Positions 1-8,282 are shown, numbered from the stretch's first letter. The stretch: DNA of 64,000 bases from Metabacillus arenae (GCF_014773385.1 NZ_JACXAI010000002.1:1-64000); one strand, 5' to 3'. Program-made: numbers and translations. The notes: a model not told the origin generated them from the letters alone.

Positions 1-100
1 TCCTTGTGCTGCGCAGCTTTGGACACCTCGTATCATACCAAGGGGACTTTTTTTATTCAAACCCCATTTTGCTTTAATACAGGAATGCTTTCTGATCTTA
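1..100. other. Unassigned window edge
   Basis: No complete gene is visible before the first terminator. The first 60 bases look different from the AT-rich DNA that follows and contain a perfect 10-bp palindrome, GCTGCGCAGC, at about 8-17. This could be the end of a neighbouring gene or element cut by the window boundary; nothing in it can be named. Confidence 0.3.
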
Positions 101-141
101 TAAAAAAATCTCATAGACTTTTTAAATAAAGGTCTATGAGA
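101..141 (-). terminator. Rho-independent terminator of the yesMN-type operon
   Basis: A 10-bp perfect stem (TCTCATAGAC at 109-118, GTCTATGAGA at 132-141) is followed on the minus strand by a T run (plus-strand A run at 102-108). It lies about 35 bp beyond the stop codon of the response regulator. Confidence 0.85.
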
Positions 142-175
142 AAATCTCAATTATAAGTAATCTCTAATTATTTGA

Positions 176-1807
176 TTACAACATATTTGAAATGGTGTGT
201 AATGCTCGGTAATCTTTTGGGGATTTTCCTTCTATTTTCTTAAACACTCTACTAAAGTATTTTTCATCCTGATATCCTACCATGAATGCAATATCAATAA
301 TTTTAATGTTTGGGTTTTCTAATAATAATTTTGCCTTCTCTATTCTAATTCTATTAAGATAGTTAATAAAAGTTTCATTAAATATTTGTTTGAACTTTCG
401 AGAAATGTGTTCTTTGTTCAGAAGAAATTCATCTGATAATTCTTGCAATGAGAGATTTTTTTCATAATTTATTTCAATATATCTGGCGATTTGATGAATT
501 ACATTCGTTGATTGAACAATTTGTTCACAGTAATAAACAGATAATTCCTTTAAATCCTTGGCAACTGTTTGAATTAATAAGGACAGATCTAAATTCCCAT
601 TTCGATCTAACATCTCATATAATTCGATTTCATTTAATGTTGTTTCGTAAACTAAATCGTTTTTTACTGATAATTCTTGTAACCATCTCATTTTTATGAC
701 ACTGAACTCATGTAACCACATTTTTAATTGACCTAATGTAATAGGATACAATTGTTTTAGATAATCATACCATTTGTCTAGTAGACATTTAATCCTGTTT
801 GGGTTACTACTTTTCAACGCATATTTTAAATCATCACTATACGCTGCAAAATTTAAGGATTGGTACCGTTTTATTTCATTTTGTGTATAACTGTTAATAA
901 AATTATCTTTATCTAGCAAATTATTGTTTAATAAAGCTATTTTTGCCTTCTCATAGGATTCAGCCAAACGAGTCATGTATGGCGTACCTGGGCTGAAACC
1001 AATATATAGTTTGGTATATAATAACTTTTCAAGTACCTGGTTAATTTCCTGCAGAATAGCTTCTCCTCTATATTTGTCATTCCAGAGGATAATAGCGATT
1101 TCATTAGGTGAGTTTAAATTCTGAAAAACTATACCTTTTTTTCCATTATTTAATATCTCGTTACATATATTTCTAACAGAGAAAGTTAGCAATTCGTTAT
1201 TCCAATTATAATCATGACGAATCTGTTTATTTAATAAGGCTACATCAATAATAGCAAGGCTAGTATGCTTGATGTTGTGTAAGAGTGGATATTCATGTCC
1301 TAATTCCTTCAGTAATTGGTCATATTGATTGTGTTCCTGTGTTAAATGTTGAGATAATAATTTATCTTTATAAATAGAACTAAGCTTTACTACTTTTCTA
1401 TTTTTTTCTACAAGTTCATTACGTTCATCTAATGATTTATTGTATTTTATAATAGCCTGTTCAATCGTATCTATTAACTGTTGTTGATCTATTGGCTTTA
1501 ATAAATAGTCAATAACACCGTGTTTTATGGTACTCCTGACGAGCTCAAAGTCATTGTATCCGCTAATTACAATAATACGAGAATCCTGGCAATGATCTTC
1601 TACCCATTCTAATAATTGAACTCCATTTTTATATGGCATTACCATATCCGTAATGATAATACTAGGCTTTCTTTTATTTATTATTTCTATTGCTTCCATA
1701 CCATTTTCTGCTTCATCAATTTCACTAATTCCATGTTTTTCCCAATCAACTAAGGATTTTATTGATGTTCGTACATGTTGTTCATCATCTACGATAATAA
1801 CTCTCAC
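176..1807 (-). CDS. YesN-type response regulator, AraC-family output
   Basis: Response regulator of 543 residues. The N-terminal receiver domain (about 1-120) has the acidic pair in VDDEQ, the phosphorylatable Asp in ITDMVMP (about residue 54) and the conserved Lys in LLKPID. A long linker leads to a C-terminal AraC/XylS double helix-turn-helix (about 440-543) with the signature IAFMVGYQDEKYFSRVFKK. It starts with GTG, with GGGAGTGA upstream, and its 5' end overlaps the sensor kinase gene by 23 bp, so the two are translationally coupled. YesN-type regulators usually control carbohydrate uptake or polysaccharide genes next door. No such target is visible in this window, so the target is either left of it or elsewhere. 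The family call is firm; the regulon is unknown. Confidence 0.93.
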   Translation of the reverse strand: MRVIIVDDEQHVRTSIKSLVDWEKHGISEIDEAENGMEAIEIINKRKPSIIITDMVMPYKNGVQLLEWVEDHCQDSRIIVISGYNDFELVRSTIKHGVIDYLLKPIDQQQLIDTIEQAIIKYNKSLDERNELVEKNRKVVKLSSIYKDKLLSQHLTQEHNQYDQLLKELGHEYPLLHNIKHTSLAIIDVALLNKQIRHDYNWNNELLTFSVRNICNEILNNGKKGIVFQNLNSPNEIAIILWNDKYRGEAILQEINQVLEKLLYTKLYIGFSPGTPYMTRLAESYEKAKIALLNNNLLDKDNFINSYTQNEIKRYQSLNFAAYSDDLKYALKSSNPNRIKCLLDKWYDYLKQLYPITLGQLKMWLHEFSVIKMRWLQELSVKNDLVYETTLNEIELYEMLDRNGNLDLSLLIQTVAKDLKELSVYYCEQIVQSTNVIHQIARYIEINYEKNLSLQELSDEFLLNKEHISRKFKQIFNETFINYLNRIRIEKAKLLLENPNIKIIDIAFMVGYQDEKYFSRVFKKIEGKSPKDYRALHTISNML

Positions 1808-3614
1808 TCACATCACTCCCTAATGGTATATGTAGTTCAACATTCAAACCGCCAAATTCATTACTATCAATTTGAATTTTTGCACCCTTCCCCCAAAATA
1901 AAACGGCGCGCTTAATAACATTTAATAAACCAATTTTGTTTTGTAATTCTTCTTCACTACTACTTAGAGATTTATTAATACTTGTTTTCAGACTTAGTAA
2001 ATCAGCTTCATTTAATCCCTTACCGTTATCTAGCACTTTAATAATAAGTTTTCCATCAGATGTTATAGCACTTACTTTTAACATATTATTAGTTTGAGAT
2101 GGCTCATAACCATATTTAAAATAGTTTTCAACAATAGGTTGTAATAGCATTTTGGGTACTTTAATGTCTTTTATGCTGTCTTCTATTTTCATATCTACAT
2201 CTAATGAGCCAAAACGTTGTTTCTGTAAATTAATGTAGTATGTTATATAGTTGAATTCCTCCTTCAAGGTTACATACATATTTTCTGTTTCCATACTGTA
2301 ATGCATTAACTGACCAAGGGAAGAAATTAAACTATAAACCTTGTAATCACCTTTTTCTAAAGCAGCGGCACCAATTGACTGAAGTGAATTATTTAGGAAA
2401 TGTGGATTAATTTGTGCTTGTAACATTTTTAATTTTGTTCTTGTATTGATTAATTCTTGTTTGTATTTATTAATGATCAAGTCATTAATTGTATCCATCA
2501 TTTCTTGGAATTTTTTAGTTAGAATACCTACCTCGTCCTTGCTATCTATATTCATATTTACATATTCATACATTTGACCTTTTTCTACTTTTTCAATATG
2601 ATTGGTTAATTTTTTTAATGGAGTTGTTATACTAATAGAAACATACAAAACTAAGATTATCGCGATTACTAACGAAGCAAACATGATCAACCTGTTGATT
2701 TGAGCTATATTATTTAAATTTTGATACAAGGTTTCTTTTGGAATCCTTTTGATAAGAACCCAATTCTGCAATTGCGTCTGAACTTTTGAAAAAATCATAA
2801 CCCCTGAAAATAAATCCTCATCAATAGAAATTGCCCATGTATCATTTTCAGACTGATTGATCGCATCGACCCAATCGCTTCTAAGAACATTTAGTTTCGT
2901 ATTGTTTGGTTGGATTGGATATACAAGCTGATTTGCATGGAGATCATATATAAATATTTCCTCTTCTCCTTGGAAATATAAATTCTGAAGGATATCAAGA
3001 AAGTTATCTAATTCAAAATCAATGGCCAGCCAGCCAATTAGCTCTGAGGAAGGAACTCGATAGAGAGGCCTATGCAGAGTCATTACTGTATTTCCATGTT
3101 GTATATAAGCGTTTGTGCTATACGCATGATTTCCATGAGGCAATTCTAAAAATGGAGTATAATCGCTTTCAATACTAGGTTTAGGATAATCATACATAAT
3201 TGAACTAGTATTGAATCCTAGATTATTGGTGAGCAAAAATGCTCTATTTTGTAATTTGGAAGAAAAATAGACTTGATGAATATGGGCATCTTTTTGGAAT
3301 ATGGACAACATTGATTCTTTTATACTTTGTTGCTTTTCATACGTTAAATCAAATGTTCTATTTGAAATATATGGGCTCATATTGCTATCCTCGTAAATGG
3401 ATAAGGATACTTCATTTAACTTTTCAATATAGTTAGTCATATTGATATTCCCCTGAGATAACAGTTGAACGTTATCATTGATAGCTTCATCAACTAAAAC
3501 ACCTTTAGTATAAAAGGAACCTATTATAGTAGATATTATAAAAGGAATAAGTATAACTAATAGCATTAAAAACATTATCTTATTTCTTATACTACTCCTT
3601 ATAAGTGGCAACAT
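1785..3614 (-). CDS. YesM-type membrane sensor histidine kinase
   Basis: Sensor kinase of 609 residues, partner of the adjoining YesN-type regulator. A transmembrane segment at about 13-35 is followed by an extracytoplasmic Cache-like sensor region (about 40-300), a second transmembrane helix (about 305-328), a HAMP linker, and a His_kinase/HATPase_c module of the YesM (LytS-like) class. The phospho-accepting His is in QAQINPHFLNNSL (about residue 410). ATP-binding N and G motifs appear as PIVENYFKYG and DNGKGL. The ATG has GGATGGGAT just upstream. Kinases of this class typically sense extracellular saccharides, often with an ABC transporter binding protein, but no such transporter adjoins it here. 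The ligand is unknown. Confidence 0.93.
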   Translation of the reverse strand: MLPLIRSSIRNKIMFLMLLVILIPFIISTIIGSFYTKGVLVDEAINDNVQLLSQGNINMTNYIEKLNEVSLSIYEDSNMSPYISNRTFDLTYEKQQSIKESMLSIFQKDAHIHQVYFSSKLQNRAFLLTNNLGFNTSSIMYDYPKPSIESDYTPFLELPHGNHAYSTNAYIQHGNTVMTLHRPLYRVPSSELIGWLAIDFELDNFLDILQNLYFQGEEEIFIYDLHANQLVYPIQPNNTKLNVLRSDWVDAINQSENDTWAISIDEDLFSGVMIFSKVQTQLQNWVLIKRIPKETLYQNLNNIAQINRLIMFASLVIAIILVLYVSISITTPLKKLTNHIEKVEKGQMYEYVNMNIDSKDEVGILTKKFQEMMDTINDLIINKYKQELINTRTKLKMLQAQINPHFLNNSLQSIGAAALEKGDYKVYSLISSLGQLMHYSMETENMYVTLKEEFNYITYYINLQKQRFGSLDVDMKIEDSIKDIKVPKMLLQPIVENYFKYGYEPSQTNNMLKVSAITSDGKLIIKVLDNGKGLNEADLLSLKTSINKSLSSSEEELQNKIGLLNVIKRAVLFWGKGAKIQIDSNEFGGLNVELHIPLGSDVSESYYRR

Positions 3615-3964
3615 ATCCCATCCTAACTAAGATTTTATACTTTATTAAAATGTAATTCAATAGACCAATTGTGTCAAGATTTTGAAAATTTCAAAAATAA
3701 AAAAAGCCATTTCTGCCAATGACATTGACCAATAGAGTAAAAATCTAGGATAAATAACTTCTAGTTATCGTGTTTTCAATAGATGATTTTAAAAAAATTA
3801 CATATGTTTGCTAGTTTCTTTCGTTCTTTCCTCCCCTTTGGACTAAATCTACTTTTCCCATATACCTACTTACATACCTCCTGTTCTACTTTCAATTTAT
3901 CTTTTGAAGGAAGAGCACGATCTAAACGAGGTACGATTTATTTTCCTTCAAAGTCTTTAAGATA

Positions 3965-4063
3965 GAATTTGTAAAAAGACACCATTTTGATAGTTTAGAA
4001 GTTTTGGAACTGGAATTAATGGATTATATCCATTGGTACAATCATATTCTTTATCTTTTCTAA
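3965..4063 (+). pseudogene. IS3-family transposase fragment (C-terminal integrase tail)
   Basis: The plus frame reads KRHHFDSLEVLELELMDY followed by IHWYNH, the typical pattern just after the catalytic Glu of IS3-family OrfB. It then runs out of homology and stops at 4061. There is no upstream transposase body, no start codon and no intact terminal repeat. This is a decayed remnant, not an active element. A 53-residue reading frame lies antisense over the same bases but lacks support. Confidence 0.6.
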
Positions 4064-4153
4064 ATGATTGTGCTGAAACCATATATACTTTTCCTTCTTC
4101 CAAAAGATTGTATACCATTTGTATCTACTATTTAGCTGCCCTTTTTAAATTGG

Positions 4154-4414
4154 GTGAAAGTGAGTTCAGTACGGGCTCATTACTATAGAGGGTTGAATAA
4201 ACTGAATGGTAAAAAGAGTTTTCTAAAGGAGGGTACGTTTGTGCTGCCTTATAAGTTCAGCCCTGAAGTAAAGTTATTGTTAATTGAGCACTCTAATGAA
4301 AAAGAAGAAATACTATATAATTCTTATCCCTATCCTTGGCTAATTCCGAAAATAGGACCTAGACCGCCGTATTATTGTAACCCACGATTTGAGCAATATT
4401 ATCCTGTGATCTAG
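4154..4414 (+). CDS. Short ORF beginning like the end of an ECF sigma factor, unknown tail
   Basis: GTG-initiated frame of 86 residues. The first 16 residues (KVSSVRAHYYRGLNKL) look like the recognition helix of sigma-70 region 4.2. The remainder is rich in Tyr and Pro (YNSYPYPWLIPKIGPRPPYY) and is not recognised. No Shine-Dalgarno sequence is clear, and the frame is open only a few codons upstream before a stop at 4133. It ends 25 bp before a good terminator, so the 3' end may be authentic. The most likely reading is a truncated sigma factor gene or a fusion formed when the neighbouring IS3 element decayed; a genuine small protein is less likely. Confidence 0.35.
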   Translation: MKVSSVRAHYYRGLNKLNGKKSFLKEGTFVLPYKFSPEVKLLLIEHSNEKEEILYNSYPYPWLIPKIGPRPPYYCNPRFEQYYPVI

Positions 4415-4657
4415 TTATTCAATAATAATCATTATAAAACTCCAGCAGATAGTTGGCTGGAGTTTTTGCATAATACATTTTTAAAATATAGGCACTTGAA
4501 TAAAAAGCGATTCACAGAGTGTTTGTATGCCTGTAAAGACTTTAATTATAATCACCAATAAAAGTTCACTTCTGCAGTCCGTTTAAGATCTCAGACCGAC
4601 AGGGTTATTCCCAATTTCTTAAAGTAATTATATTAGAGTTCCTCTATTCCGGCATAC
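4415..4657. other. Intergenic stretch between the sigma-like ORF and the efflux gene
   Basis: Apart from the terminator at its left end, no coding or regulatory structure could be supported here. Confidence 0.5.
4439..4468 (+). terminator. Rho-independent terminator
   Basis: The stem ACTCCAGC (4439-4446) / GCTGGAGT (4456-4463) is followed by TTTTT. It lies directly downstream of the 86-residue ORF on the plus strand. Confidence 0.8.
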
Positions 4658-5044
4658 CTAAGAAAAGTCCTGGTAGCTTTGGTGATTTTTCTCTATATTT
4701 GGTTGTTGATCTGTTGTTTCATGGATAGGGGCTTTTAAATTTAATATGACAACACCAATGATTATGAAAAGGATACCCATAACACTATAAATACTTAATT
4801 TTTCCTTCCAAATAAGGACACCTATAACTGCGGTTGCCGCTGTCCCTACACCAGACCAGATCGCATATGCCATACTTAAAGGAATACTTTTAAGGGATAA
4901 TGAAAGGGAGAAAAAAGCAATTCCAAAGCCTAAAACGACTCCGATACTCGGAAAAAGTTTTGAAAACCCGTTTGAGAATTTTAGCATAGAAGTTCCAAAG
5001 AGTTCAGCCAATATTGCAATTAACAAAAACAGATAGGCTTTCAT
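4658..5044 (-). CDS. Small multidrug resistance (SMR) efflux protein
   Basis: Membrane protein of 128 residues with four predicted helices. The conserved proton/drug-binding Glu is in the first helix (ILAELFGTSMLK, about residue 14), and the SMR signature PLSMAYAIWSGVGTA lies in helix 3. It belongs to the EmrE/QacE/YkkC superfamily: a proton-coupled antiporter for cationic lipophilic drugs or guanidinium-like compounds, working as a dimer. Its start lies 1 bp after the stop of the upstream tetR-type gene, and the ribosome binding site (GAGGGGG) is within the end of that gene, so the pair is cotranscribed. The roughly 20-residue polar C-terminal tail (PIHETTDQQPN onward) is longer than in EmrE. 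The inducer-controlled pairing with TetR suggests a drug-efflux rather than housekeeping role. The partner, if heterodimeric, is not here. Confidence 0.9.
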   Translation of the reverse strand: MKAYLFLLIAILAELFGTSMLKFSNGFSKLFPSIGVVLGFGIAFFSLSLSLKSIPLSMAYAIWSGVGTAATAVIGVLIWKEKLSIYSVMGILFIIIGVVILNLKAPIHETTDQQPNIEKNHQSYQDFS

Positions 5045-5045
5045 T

Positions 5046-5588
5046 TTATATCCCCCTCGTCATTGAAATGAGTTCTTCTTTTACTTTTTTTTGCAAATTT
5101 TCATCAATTGGAGCTAATCCGAATAAATCTGAGAGCCATAAACCATCTGAAGCCAGCCTGATAATTGTCGCCTTTACTGGATCAATACCATCATTTTCAA
5201 TTTGGTTTTGCCATTTAGCAAAGCTTTGCTGAATAATTGTTAACAATTCCGGATTCGTAGCTATTGCAGCAAGCAATCCTGGACTAACATCTTGATCACT
5301 GTTCAAGTAATCAAATGTATCTTCCACATATGCTCGACTTGATCGGCCTGTCTCTATATTGTCAGCTTCTATTCTCGCCTGAACTCCTGTATCAAAGCTC
5401 ACCATCAGTTTAGTCACCATAGCTTTTATTAAGTCATCTTTAGATGAAAAATGGTAAAGCAGGCCGCCTTTACTAACGCCTGCATGTTTTGCAACTGCTT
5501 CAAGTGTTAATCTTGCTACTCCCTCTTTCCTGATAATTTGAGCAGCTGATGAGAGAATCGCTTCTGATTTTGAGTGGTTATTTTTCAT
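5046..5588 (-). CDS. TetR-family repressor of the SMR pump
   Basis: TetR regulator of about 180 residues. The N-terminal helix-turn-helix (about 10-50 of the chosen start) is VAKHAGVSKGGLLYHF, the TetR hallmark. The C-terminal part is a ligand/dimerisation domain resembling the QacR/TetR_C group. I chose the ATG at 5588 because GTGAGGA precedes it by about 9 bases, and because a longer frame from the GTG at 5624 would begin inside the predicted -10 box. A perfect 14-bp palindrome sits in the promoter spacer, so the gene probably represses itself and the downstream efflux gene until a substrate binds. Confidence 0.9.
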   Translation of the reverse strand: MKNNHSKSEAILSSAAQIIRKEGVARLTLEAVAKHAGVSKGGLLYHFSSKDDLIKAMVTKLMVSFDTGVQARIEADNIETGRSSRAYVEDTFDYLNSDQDVSPGLLAAIATNPELLTIIQQSFAKWQNQIENDGIDPVKATIIRLASDGLWLSDLFGLAPIDENLQKKVKEELISMTRGI

Positions 5589-5622
5589 TATTATTATCCT
5601 CACTTTAAGCTTTACTACTCTC

Positions 5623-5652
5623 ACTATACCGTCCGGACGGTTTAAAAGTCAA
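5623..5652 (-). promoter_or_regulatory. Promoter with embedded TetR operator
   Basis: On the minus strand -35 TTGACT (plus 5647-5652) and -10 TATAGT (plus 5623-5628) are 18 bp apart. The spacer contains ACCGTCCGGACGGT (5628-5641), a perfect 14-bp palindrome of the type bound by TetR dimers. Binding there would block RNA polymerase directly. Confidence 0.82.
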
Positions 5653-5695
5653 TTGCAAATTTAAAACAAGGAAGTTCCCTCCTGTTAGTCTGAAA

Positions 5696-5730
5696 AATGA
5701 TGACCCTGTTTCGATACCAAGGTCATCATT
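5696..5730 (-). terminator. Hairpin, probable terminator
   Basis: The perfect 10-bp stem AATGATGACC (5696-5705) / GGTCATCATT (5721-5730) is followed on the minus strand by TTTTCA. It may be part of the adjoining dispersed repeat rather than the end of a particular gene. Confidence 0.5.
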
Positions 5731-5750
5731 ATTATTGGGAGGTGAAATTG

Positions 5751-5789
5751 ATGAAATCAGCGAAAGAGCTGATTTCTTTTTATCTATAA
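5751..5789 (+). CDS. Micro-ORF MKSAKELISFYL within a dispersed hairpin repeat (copy 1)
   Basis: Twelve-codon frame starting ATG, preceded by GGGAGGTGA with 8 bp spacing, an excellent ribosome binding site. The same DNA forms the hairpin GAAATCAGC / GCTGATTTC followed by TTTTT, so it could equally be a transcription terminator. A second copy at 18785-18817 on the other strand preserves the hairpin, the start codon, the Shine-Dalgarno and nine residues. The conserved pair of features is what makes it notable. Whether the peptide is made is unknown. Confidence 0.4.
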   Translation: MKSAKELISFYL

Positions 5790-6128
5790 TTTTGAATGGT
5801 TTTTTAGGATGTTTCGCCTTATTTTGGCCTTAATTCAAACGATTTCATTCAATAACAAACAGCTATTCGCTCTTGATCCCCCACTCCTTGTTCAACTTAT
5901 CTTCGATTTTTTCACATATATCTCCGAAATCGACAGACTCATCTTCGAAAATTTCAAAATATCGATTATTCGACATATATCAACAAAACTAAGTGGTGTA
6001 CAGGTTACTTATTGTGGATAAACCTCCAAAAATGGGATTGCATATAAATTCTGATCTTACAAAGAATGGACTCTTTTTAACCAATTTTCCATACTTGATA
6101 ATCTTTCAAATACTCTCTATTCCCATAA

Positions 6129-6157
6129 ATCGAGCACCCCATAAAGGAGTGCTCGAT
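6129..6157 (-). terminator. Hairpin downstream of the vanW-type gene
   Basis: Stem ATCGAGCAC (6129-6137) / GTGCTCGAT (6149-6157), 11 bp after the stop codon on the minus strand. No T run follows, so it is either an inefficient terminator or a transcript-stabilising stem. Confidence 0.5.
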
Positions 6158-6168
6158 TGGTCAAAATA

Positions 6169-7086
6169 TTATATTTTCGAAGCAGCTAATACTTGAACTT
6201 CAATTGTTCCATTCACCTGGTCTACTATTGTCTTTAACATCACTGGAAAGTCTTTATTATTAGCAAATTTAAAATCTTTAAAGCCCCAAGCAACTGTTGC
6301 ATCTTTTCCAGCAGGAACGTAACCGATTGACCTAGAATGGTTGTGACGTTCAATAATTTCGAGACCAGCTTTCTCGACAGCATTGTAAAGGGTGCTTGAT
6401 GTTTGACAAATGCCTCCGCCAATACCTTCAACAAATTCTTTATTTACAATTTCCATTGCTTTTTGGTAGCCTCTTTCAGTAGTTCGTTCACCAACAACCA
6501 AATTAAAGTAAAATCTGTCTCCAGGTCCTAAGACAACCTGATCAAATTCTTTTGCAGAGATGGCAATATTCGTTGAACGGCCTTTTACACTGGGATCAAA
6601 GCTTGTTTTATACGATCCTATCACAGTATTTGTAATTCCATTAACTGTTTCTGCCGAAACATTTGGTTTCGTTTCTTCGATTGGTAATTCAACTATATTA
6701 TCATGGGCGGTGAGCCCAAGGAGTCTTTGAACAGTTTTTTCCTCATCAAGAATGACTCTGCTTTTACCATGAATTAATTTTCCATTGCTGTCTAATTTGG
6801 ATGGGATCATCGGCTGATCTACTTTATTTGCTAAATCTGAAACGAATCCCTTTACTTCATTTTCAAATTCCTTTGCATTATTTGATTGATTTAATTCATA
6901 AAGAACTTTATTTGTACGAGGATTTACAAGGTCGACAGTTTTATCAATCTCCTTTATTGCTAAACTAAAAGTCTTCTTAGAACTATCAACCGATGCTGCA
7001 GCTGTTACTTTACTCTCGCTGCATCCAGAAGCTACTAACAGCATGGATACCAAAGCTAATCCAATCCCTAATTGTTTTTCCCCCAT
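6169..7086 (-). CDS. VanW-family lipoprotein
   Basis: Predicted lipoprotein of about 305 residues. A short signal sequence ends in the lipobox LVASGC. The C-terminal VanW domain (about 180-300) carries the family signature GGGICQTSSTLYNAV. A poorly conserved N-terminal region resembles the peptidoglycan-binding-like half of YoaR-type proteins. VanW-domain proteins occur in vancomycin-resistance clusters and widely in Bacillus, but their biochemical function is not established; a cell-wall role is inferred. I place the start at 7086 because GAGGGA lies 12 bases upstream, whereas the two earlier in-frame ATGs have no spacing to it. It is monocistronic: the neighbours are more than 300 bp away or divergent in theme. 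Confidence 0.85.
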   Translation of the reverse strand: MGEKQLGIGLALVSMLLVASGCSESKVTAAASVDSSKKTFSLAIKEIDKTVDLVNPRTNKVLYELNQSNNAKEFENEVKGFVSDLANKVDQPMIPSKLDSNGKLIHGKSRVILDEEKTVQRLLGLTAHDNIVELPIEETKPNVSAETVNGITNTVIGSYKTSFDPSVKGRSTNIAISAKEFDQVVLGPGDRFYFNLVVGERTTERGYQKAMEIVNKEFVEGIGGGICQTSSTLYNAVEKAGLEIIERHNHSRSIGYVPAGKDATVAWGFKDFKFANNKDFPVMLKTIVDQVNGTIEVQVLAASKI

Positions 7087-7110
7087 GATAATTTCCATTC
7101 CCTCTTCCAT

Positions 7111-7406
7111 GTAAAAATTCTTTCCAATACTCAGGTATTAATTTCCATTTATATCTATATTATTTAATACGGCTGCCTATACTTCCTTTTTTCTATATCT
7201 TATTTATTAGACTGAATTTGAGAAGGAAAAGTTTCTTTTTTTTTGAATTTTTTTCAAAAAAATATTAGATACCTGACCGGGTTAGGTTGATTATTCCTTT
7301 AATAAGTTCATATTTTATTAAAAGAGTAAACAAAAAACCACTGGATCTGTTTCCAATGGTTTTTTCTATCGTTACGCCTCCTTAAAGAGTTACGCCGATT
7401 CATTAT
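7111..7406. other. Intergenic region between vanW-type and HAD genes
   Basis: Contains the terminator of the HAD gene (7332-7365) and long A/T tracts near 7230-7265 upstream of the vanW-type gene. No specific operator was found. Confidence 0.5.
7332..7365 (-). terminator. Rho-independent terminator of the deoR-HAD operon
   Basis: AAAAAACCACTGGA pairs with TCCAATGGTTTTTT around a six-base loop. T runs follow on both strands. It lies about 45 bp after the HAD stop codon. Confidence 0.8.
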
Positions 7407-8282
7407 TTAGTTAATAATTTTCTTTTTTACAACAACGCTATTTAAAGTATGAGCGACTCCATTTTCATCATTTCCCAAGGTTACATGATCAGAAATATCT
7501 TTCACCTCTTGGCGCGCATTCCCCATTGCAATACTTAGGCCGGCTTTTTTAAGCATTGATACATCATTCATACTGTCTCCAATGGCTGCCGTGTCACGCA
7601 AATCGATTCCAAGCTGAACCGCCAGTTTTTCTAATGCATGGCCTTTAGATGCTTGTTTGTGCTCCAGCTCGAAATTATGATTAGCAGATGTAACTAGTGT
7701 TAAGTGTTCCAGCTCCTTATATTTATTCCATCCTTTTTCAAGCTTATCTTTATGAAAAGAAAAAGCGAGAATATTATAGATATCTGCTGGCGAAGAAATA
7801 ATTTCCTGATAAGATTCAATAAATGTAAAACCAGTTTGGCTAAACTGTTTTTCTAAAGCCATAGTTAGTTCTTCTATTGTTACTTCAGGATTAGCACTAA
7901 TAACTCTATCCATTTCAATCTGAAGTAATTCTCTTCCATTTAGAGGAGTAAAAATAGCTTCATTTGAAAAGACTTCATAATAAAACTCTTCTTTCTCAAG
8001 CCACTGCAAAATCTCAGCAGCATCATCCTTCTCAATTGGCACTGAGTGGAACAGCCCCCCATCAGGGTGATGAATGGTCGCTCCATTTGCCCCAATAATC
8101 CAAGTCTTTATACCAGTATTTTTAAATATTTCTCTTACATCAAAGTAGGCTCTGCCAGTAGCTATAACAACCTCTACGCCATTTTCTTGTGCACTGCGAA
8201 TAGCTTCCAAATTTTCTTTACTTACTTCATTCTTGTTATTTAATAATGTTCCATCTAAATCAATAGCAATTAATTTAGTCAT
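7407..8282 (-). CDS. Cof-type HAD-IIB sugar-phosphate phosphatase
   Basis: HAD superfamily phosphatase of 291 residues from the ATG at 8282. Motif I is AIDLDGTLL near the N terminus with the nucleophile Asp and acid/base Asp. Motif II is VIATGR. Motifs III/IV appear as a Lys in the cap-core junction (KQASKGHALEKL) and AIGDSMNDVSML. The large inserted C2 cap marks the Cof/YwtE subfamily, which removes phosphate from small sugar or cofactor phosphates; the substrate cannot be read from sequence. The start overlaps the last codons of the deoR-type gene by 8 bp and uses the GAGGAGGATG within it, so the two are coupled. This suggests the phosphatase acts on the metabolite sensed by that regulator. 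Confidence 0.9.
   Translation of the reverse strand: MTKLIAIDLDGTLLNNKNEVSKENLEAIRSAQENGVEVVIATGRAYFDVREIFKNTGIKTWIIGANGATIHHPDGGLFHSVPIEKDDAAEILQWLEKEEFYYEVFSNEAIFTPLNGRELLQIEMDRVISANPEVTIEELTMALEKQFSQTGFTFIESYQEIISSPADIYNILAFSFHKDKLEKGWNKYKELEHLTLVTSANHNFELEHKQASKGHALEKLAVQLGIDLRDTAAIGDSMNDVSMLKKAGLSIAMGNARQEVKDISDHVTLGNDENGVAHTLNSVVVKKKIIN

Larger units (their letters stand above)
5625..6168. other. Intergenic region between tetR-type and vanW-type genes
   Basis: Holds the tetR promoter/operator, the hairpin at 5696-5730, one copy of the MKSAKELIS micro-ORF repeat (5737-5789) and the hairpin downstream of the vanW-type gene (6129-6157). The stretch 5790-6120 is AT-rich; frames there lack ribosome binding sites and recognisable sequence. 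Confidence 0.6.

Noticed and set aside
3783-3965. 60-codon plus-strand frame left of the IS3 fragment
   Set aside because: No ribosome binding site, no family resemblance, and it lies in decayed DNA.
3913-4120. Minus-strand 53-codon frame over the IS3 fragment
   Set aside because: The plus-strand IS3 resemblance is stronger, and the antisense frame has no ribosome binding site.
4154-4414. Intact ECF sigma factor gene
   Set aside because: Only the last part of region 4.2 is recognisable; regions 2 and 4.1 are missing and stops lie upstream.
5809-6196. Two overlapping plus-strand frames between the repeat and the vanW-type gene
   Set aside because: No ribosome binding sites; composition looks like non-coding AT-rich DNA; the second runs into the antisense of the vanW-type gene.
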